DNA from: Oscillibacter sp.
GTDB lineage: Bacteria; Bacillota; Clostridia; Oscillospirales; Oscillospiraceae
NCBI GenBank assembly: GCA_022797935.1
Contig: JAAWLO010000019.1
Span: 1-32,409, forward strand
Direction: 5' to 3'
Length of the DNA stretch: 32,409 nucleotides
Shown here: piece after piece, positions 30,688-32,409 of the stretch
Layout: every line of letters starts with the position of its first letter
Numbering within the stretch: the stretch's first letter is position 1
Notes under the pieces: generated by a model
What the model was told of the DNA's origin: nothing
Database searches by the model: none
What the model saw: only the letters and a program-made list of their open reading frames with translations
Made by a program: the position numbers and the translations under genes

Positions 30688-30731
30688 GTATCCGGCTAAT
30701 TCCTGGATACTTTAAGGGCCATATCAATGGC
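30688..30731 (-). promoter_or_regulatory. Structured rpsU leader
   Basis: Two hairpins occur in the 75-nt 5' leader: GCCAT-tgat-ATGGC (30718-30731), then GTATCC(A)GG/CCGGATAC (30688-30710), just upstream of the ribosome binding site. The second could occlude or expose that site; autoregulation by S21 is only a possibility. Confidence 0.4.
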
Positions 30732-30743
30732 TTTAACATGGCT

Positions 30744-30772
30744 ATTATACAGATTACGCCCAAACTTGTCAA
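30744..30772 (-). promoter_or_regulatory. Consensus sigma-A promoter of rpsU
   Basis: Perfect TTGACA (30767-30772), 17 nt, TATAAT (30744-30749) on the minus strand. Confidence 0.95.
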
Positions 30773-30928
30773 GAGAATTTATGAAATCCGCGAAAATCAT
30801 TTTTGTACTTCCCTTCCGCACCCCTGCCGCAACAGAAGGGCAAAATCCCTGTCCCCTTGGAAAACCGAGAATTTTCTTGATTTTAATCCTTTTTTAAAAC
30901 AAACAAACGCTTTTGAGAGGTTATGGAT

Positions 30929-31744
30929 ATGAAAATTGTTGACGCGCACCTGCATCTCTTTCCGCCAGATTCTGACGCGGAGAGCCGGGCACAGGCGGTG
31001 GGACATCAGAATAACAGTGGCCATCTGCGCCAAGTCTATGGTCAGCTGGGGATAGTCCACGGTGTGGTCATGGGGAACTACAGTCTAGAGCCGAATTACC
31101 ACCAGTACCCGGCAGATCTGTTTCATTACTGTGTGGGATTGGACAGCTCCATTCTGAATGACGGGTTTCCTTTGGATTACGCAGACCAGATTGAAGCGAA
31201 TTTGCAGCAGGAAAACTGCTGCGGCGTCAAGCTGTATCCTGGCTACCAGCGAGTCTGGCTTACAGACCCCCGCTATGAGCCGGTTTACCGTCTGGCTGCC
31301 CGGTATGACAAACCGGTCGCCGTTCATATGGGGCTGACAGCCTTTCCCGGCGCTCATCTGAAGTACGCTCACCCCTTGGCTCTGGACGAGGCGGCGGCAG
31401 ATCATCCGCAGACCCGCTTTGTGCTCTGCCATTTTGGGAATCCGTTTTTTGACGCCGCTGCCGCAGTATTGGCGAAGAATCCCAATGTAGCGGCAGACCT
31501 CTCCGGCCTTCTGGAAGGACGGACGGATTTGGAGCAGTATTTTCAGGAGCAGGCCGGATTCGCCGCCCTTCTGCGAACCTGGCTGACAGCTGTCCGGCGT
31601 TGGGACGCGATTCTATTTGGGACGGATTGGCCCATTGTGAATTTAGAAGAATACATCAATTTCATCCAGCGGCTGATTCCGGAAGCGTATTGGGAGGCCG
31701 TATTTTTCAGCAATGCGAACCGGATATATGGACTGGGCCTTTGA
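30929..31744 (+). CDS. Amidohydrolase-family metal-dependent hydrolase
   Basis: A 271-residue TIM-barrel protein of the amidohydrolase-2 type (hydrolases and decarboxylases). Predicted metal and active-site residues are visible: DAHLH with H7 and H9, VKLYPGYQ (barrel strand with Lys), AVHMG (His), LCHFGNP (His) and LFGTDWP (Asp) near 233. I start at the second ATG (30929), 8 nt after AGAGG; the first ATG is only 2 nt from it. The gene stands alone and its base composition is visibly less GC-rich than the rest of the window, so recent acquisition is possible. A weak TTGGAA / TTTAAT pair upstream is not a convincing promoter. The substrate is unknown. Confidence 0.88.
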   Translation: MKIVDAHLHLFPPDSDAESRAQAVGHQNNSGHLRQVYGQLGIVHGVVMGNYSLEPNYHQYPADLFHYCVGLDSSILNDGFPLDYADQIEANLQQENCCGVKLYPGYQRVWLTDPRYEPVYRLAARYDKPVAVHMGLTAFPGAHLKYAHPLALDEAAADHPQTRFVLCHFGNPFFDAAAAVLAKNPNVAADLSGLLEGRTDLEQYFQEQAGFAALLRTWLTAVRRWDAILFGTDWPIVNLEEYINFIQRLIPEAYWEAVFFSNANRIYGLGL

Positions 31745-31750
31745 TGGGGA

Positions 31751-31775
31751 ATGCGGCAGCCGCAAGGCGGCTGCC
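31751..31775 (+). terminator. Stem-loop after the amidohydrolase gene
   Basis: GCGGCAGCCG/CGGCTGCCGC forms a 10-bp stem 6 nt after the stop. No T-run follows, so termination is uncertain. Confidence 0.45.
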
Positions 31776-31921
31776 GCGCCTCCGCCGCTGAGCACGGCGC
31801 AAATGAAGCACAAAAATTATGCAGAAAACTTATATTTATTAAGAAAATACCGTATCTTTTTACTTCAGAAAATACGAAAAAAGTTTTTGCAAAAAAAGAT
31901 GAAAAAAATTTAAATTAGGGC
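31776..31921 (+). other. AT-rich tract upstream of the tRNA-Pro promoter
   Basis: No gene is seen. From about 31800 the sequence becomes strikingly A-rich (repeated AAAAAA tracts near 31875-31910), unlike the GC-rich surroundings. It could act as an UP-element or curved DNA for the tRNA promoter. Confidence 0.5.
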
Positions 31922-31950
31922 TTGCATTTTCCAGAAAAGTATGGTAATCT
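31922..31950 (+). promoter_or_regulatory. Promoter of tRNA-Pro
   Basis: TTGCAT (31922-31927), 17 nt, TAATCT (31945-31950), about 31 nt before the mature tRNA. A TGAGTTGAACAGCTCA inverted repeat lies between promoter and tRNA. Confidence 0.75.
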
Positions 31951-31981
31951 AAATAAGCTGAGTTGAACAGCTCAGAAACAA

Positions 31982-32057
<76 letters not shown>

Positions 32058-32113
32058 TGCGGAGTGTCCTTATAGGATTTGAGTATCCTTGTGGGACACT
32101 CCGCACTATTTTT
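32058..32113 (+). terminator. Terminator of tRNA-Pro
   Basis: TGCGGAGTGTCC pairs perfectly with GGACACTCCGCA over 12 bp and is followed by CTATTTTT. The stem begins immediately after the CCA end. Its loop contains a word repeated in inverted form at the recombinase stop. Confidence 0.88.
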
Positions 32114-32128
32114 GCTCAAAATCCTATA
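32071..32128. repeat. Inverted repeat between tRNA-Pro and the recombinase gene
   Basis: TATAGGATTTGAG (32071-32083) and CTCAAAATCCTATA (32115-32128) are inverted copies differing by one T. The right arm contains the recombinase stop codon. This could be part of an attachment or recombinase-binding site. Confidence 0.5.
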
Positions 32129-32409
32129 CGGCGATCCGCGACCGGGAGTAGCTGACGGCTACTCCCTTTCTCGTCCCCATCGTGATCTCCGCAGCCGGGA
32201 TTTTCCGGCGGTCAAGGACGGAGAAAGCGCCGATACAGTTGTAATAGATGGTGATGTGCTGGGTGGTAACGCCGTCCTGCTTCTCCGCATGGTACACGTC
32301 GATGTGCTCGATCAGCTCCGCCACCATGCGCTGGGTAATCTCGGTGGCGTTGGTGTACCGCCGGACCGTTTCAAGAAACGTGTCAATGTCCATCCGCTGG
32401 CCCTCGCTC
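32124..32409 (-). CDS. Large serine recombinase, C-terminal fragment (cut by the window edge)
   Basis: Only the last 95 or so residues are inside the window, and the frame is open to position 32409. The sequence (LETVRRYTNATEITQRMVAELIEHIDVYHAEK, then HITIYYNCIGAF and a short basic end) matches the C-terminal domain (DUF4368-like) of large serine recombinases from Clostridia conjugative and mobilisable transposons (TnpX group). The catalytic and zinc domains would be to the right. It points away from the tRNA-Pro gene, which suggests the left boundary of an integrated element lies between 32058 and 32130. Confidence 0.85.
   Translation of the reverse strand, partial: SEGQRMDIDTFLETVRRYTNATEITQRMVAELIEHIDVYHAEKQDGVTTQHITIYYNCIGAFSVLDRRKIPAAEITMGTRKGVAVSYSRSRIAV

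Noticed and set aside
30738-30932. Plus-strand open frame over the rpsU promoter
   Set aside because: It lies on the consensus rpsU promoter, has no ribosome binding site and overlaps the start of the amidohydrolase gene.

Overview
The window looks like a chromosomal segment from a GC-rich, spore-forming Clostridia bacterium. I infer the Oscillospiraceae (Flavonifractor / Lawsonibacter / Oscillibacter type). The reasons are the sporulation genes spoIIGA, sigE, spoVB, yabP, yabQ and bofA, a T-box leader, Firmicutes-type sigma-A promoters, AGGAGG ribosome binding sites and high GC. The species cannot be named from the sequence alone.

Layout. From 135 to 28516 essentially every gene is on the minus strand. 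In order along the plus strand: radC; valS with two small YcxB-like membrane protein genes behind a T-box leader; sigE and spoIIGA; the conserved yabM-to-yabR block (S1 protein, divIC/ftsB, yabQ, yabP, rqcP, hup, mazG, spoVB); a purine nucleoside phosphorylase with a small coiled-coil gene; a tight run udk-like / hemZ / MBL hydrolase / dtd / relA / recJ; an ABC exporter module (ATPase, FtsX-type permease, second ATPase) with a two-component system; and tadA. From 28628 the plus strand carries yaaL-bofA and rplM-rpsI. Then come rpsU (minus), an amidohydrolase (plus), tRNA-Pro(GGG) (plus) and, at the right edge, the C-terminus of a large serine recombinase (minus). That last gene marks the edge of a probable integrated element.

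How the genes work together. SpoIIGA processes pro-sigma-E. The yabM-yabR block combines spore cortex and coat morphogenesis, cell division, nucleotide sanitation and ribosome quality control. RelA, RecJ and Dtd are housekeeping stress, repair and proofreading functions. The response regulator and kinase probably control the ABC exporter: 11-bp-periodic direct repeats lie just upstream of the permease gene.

Most notable non-coding signals: a T-box (probable valine specifier GUC) whose first genes are two YcxB-like membrane proteins rather than valS; a 180-bp multi-hairpin element with terminal inverted repeats upstream of spoIIGA, and a half copy upstream of a second gene; a widely spaced promoter candidate upstream of that element; a sigma-E-like promoter candidate for yaaL-bofA; and two long out-of-frame overlaps (spoIIGA/sigE and yabQ/divIC). 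I did not find a clearly new multi-gene defence or biosynthetic system.
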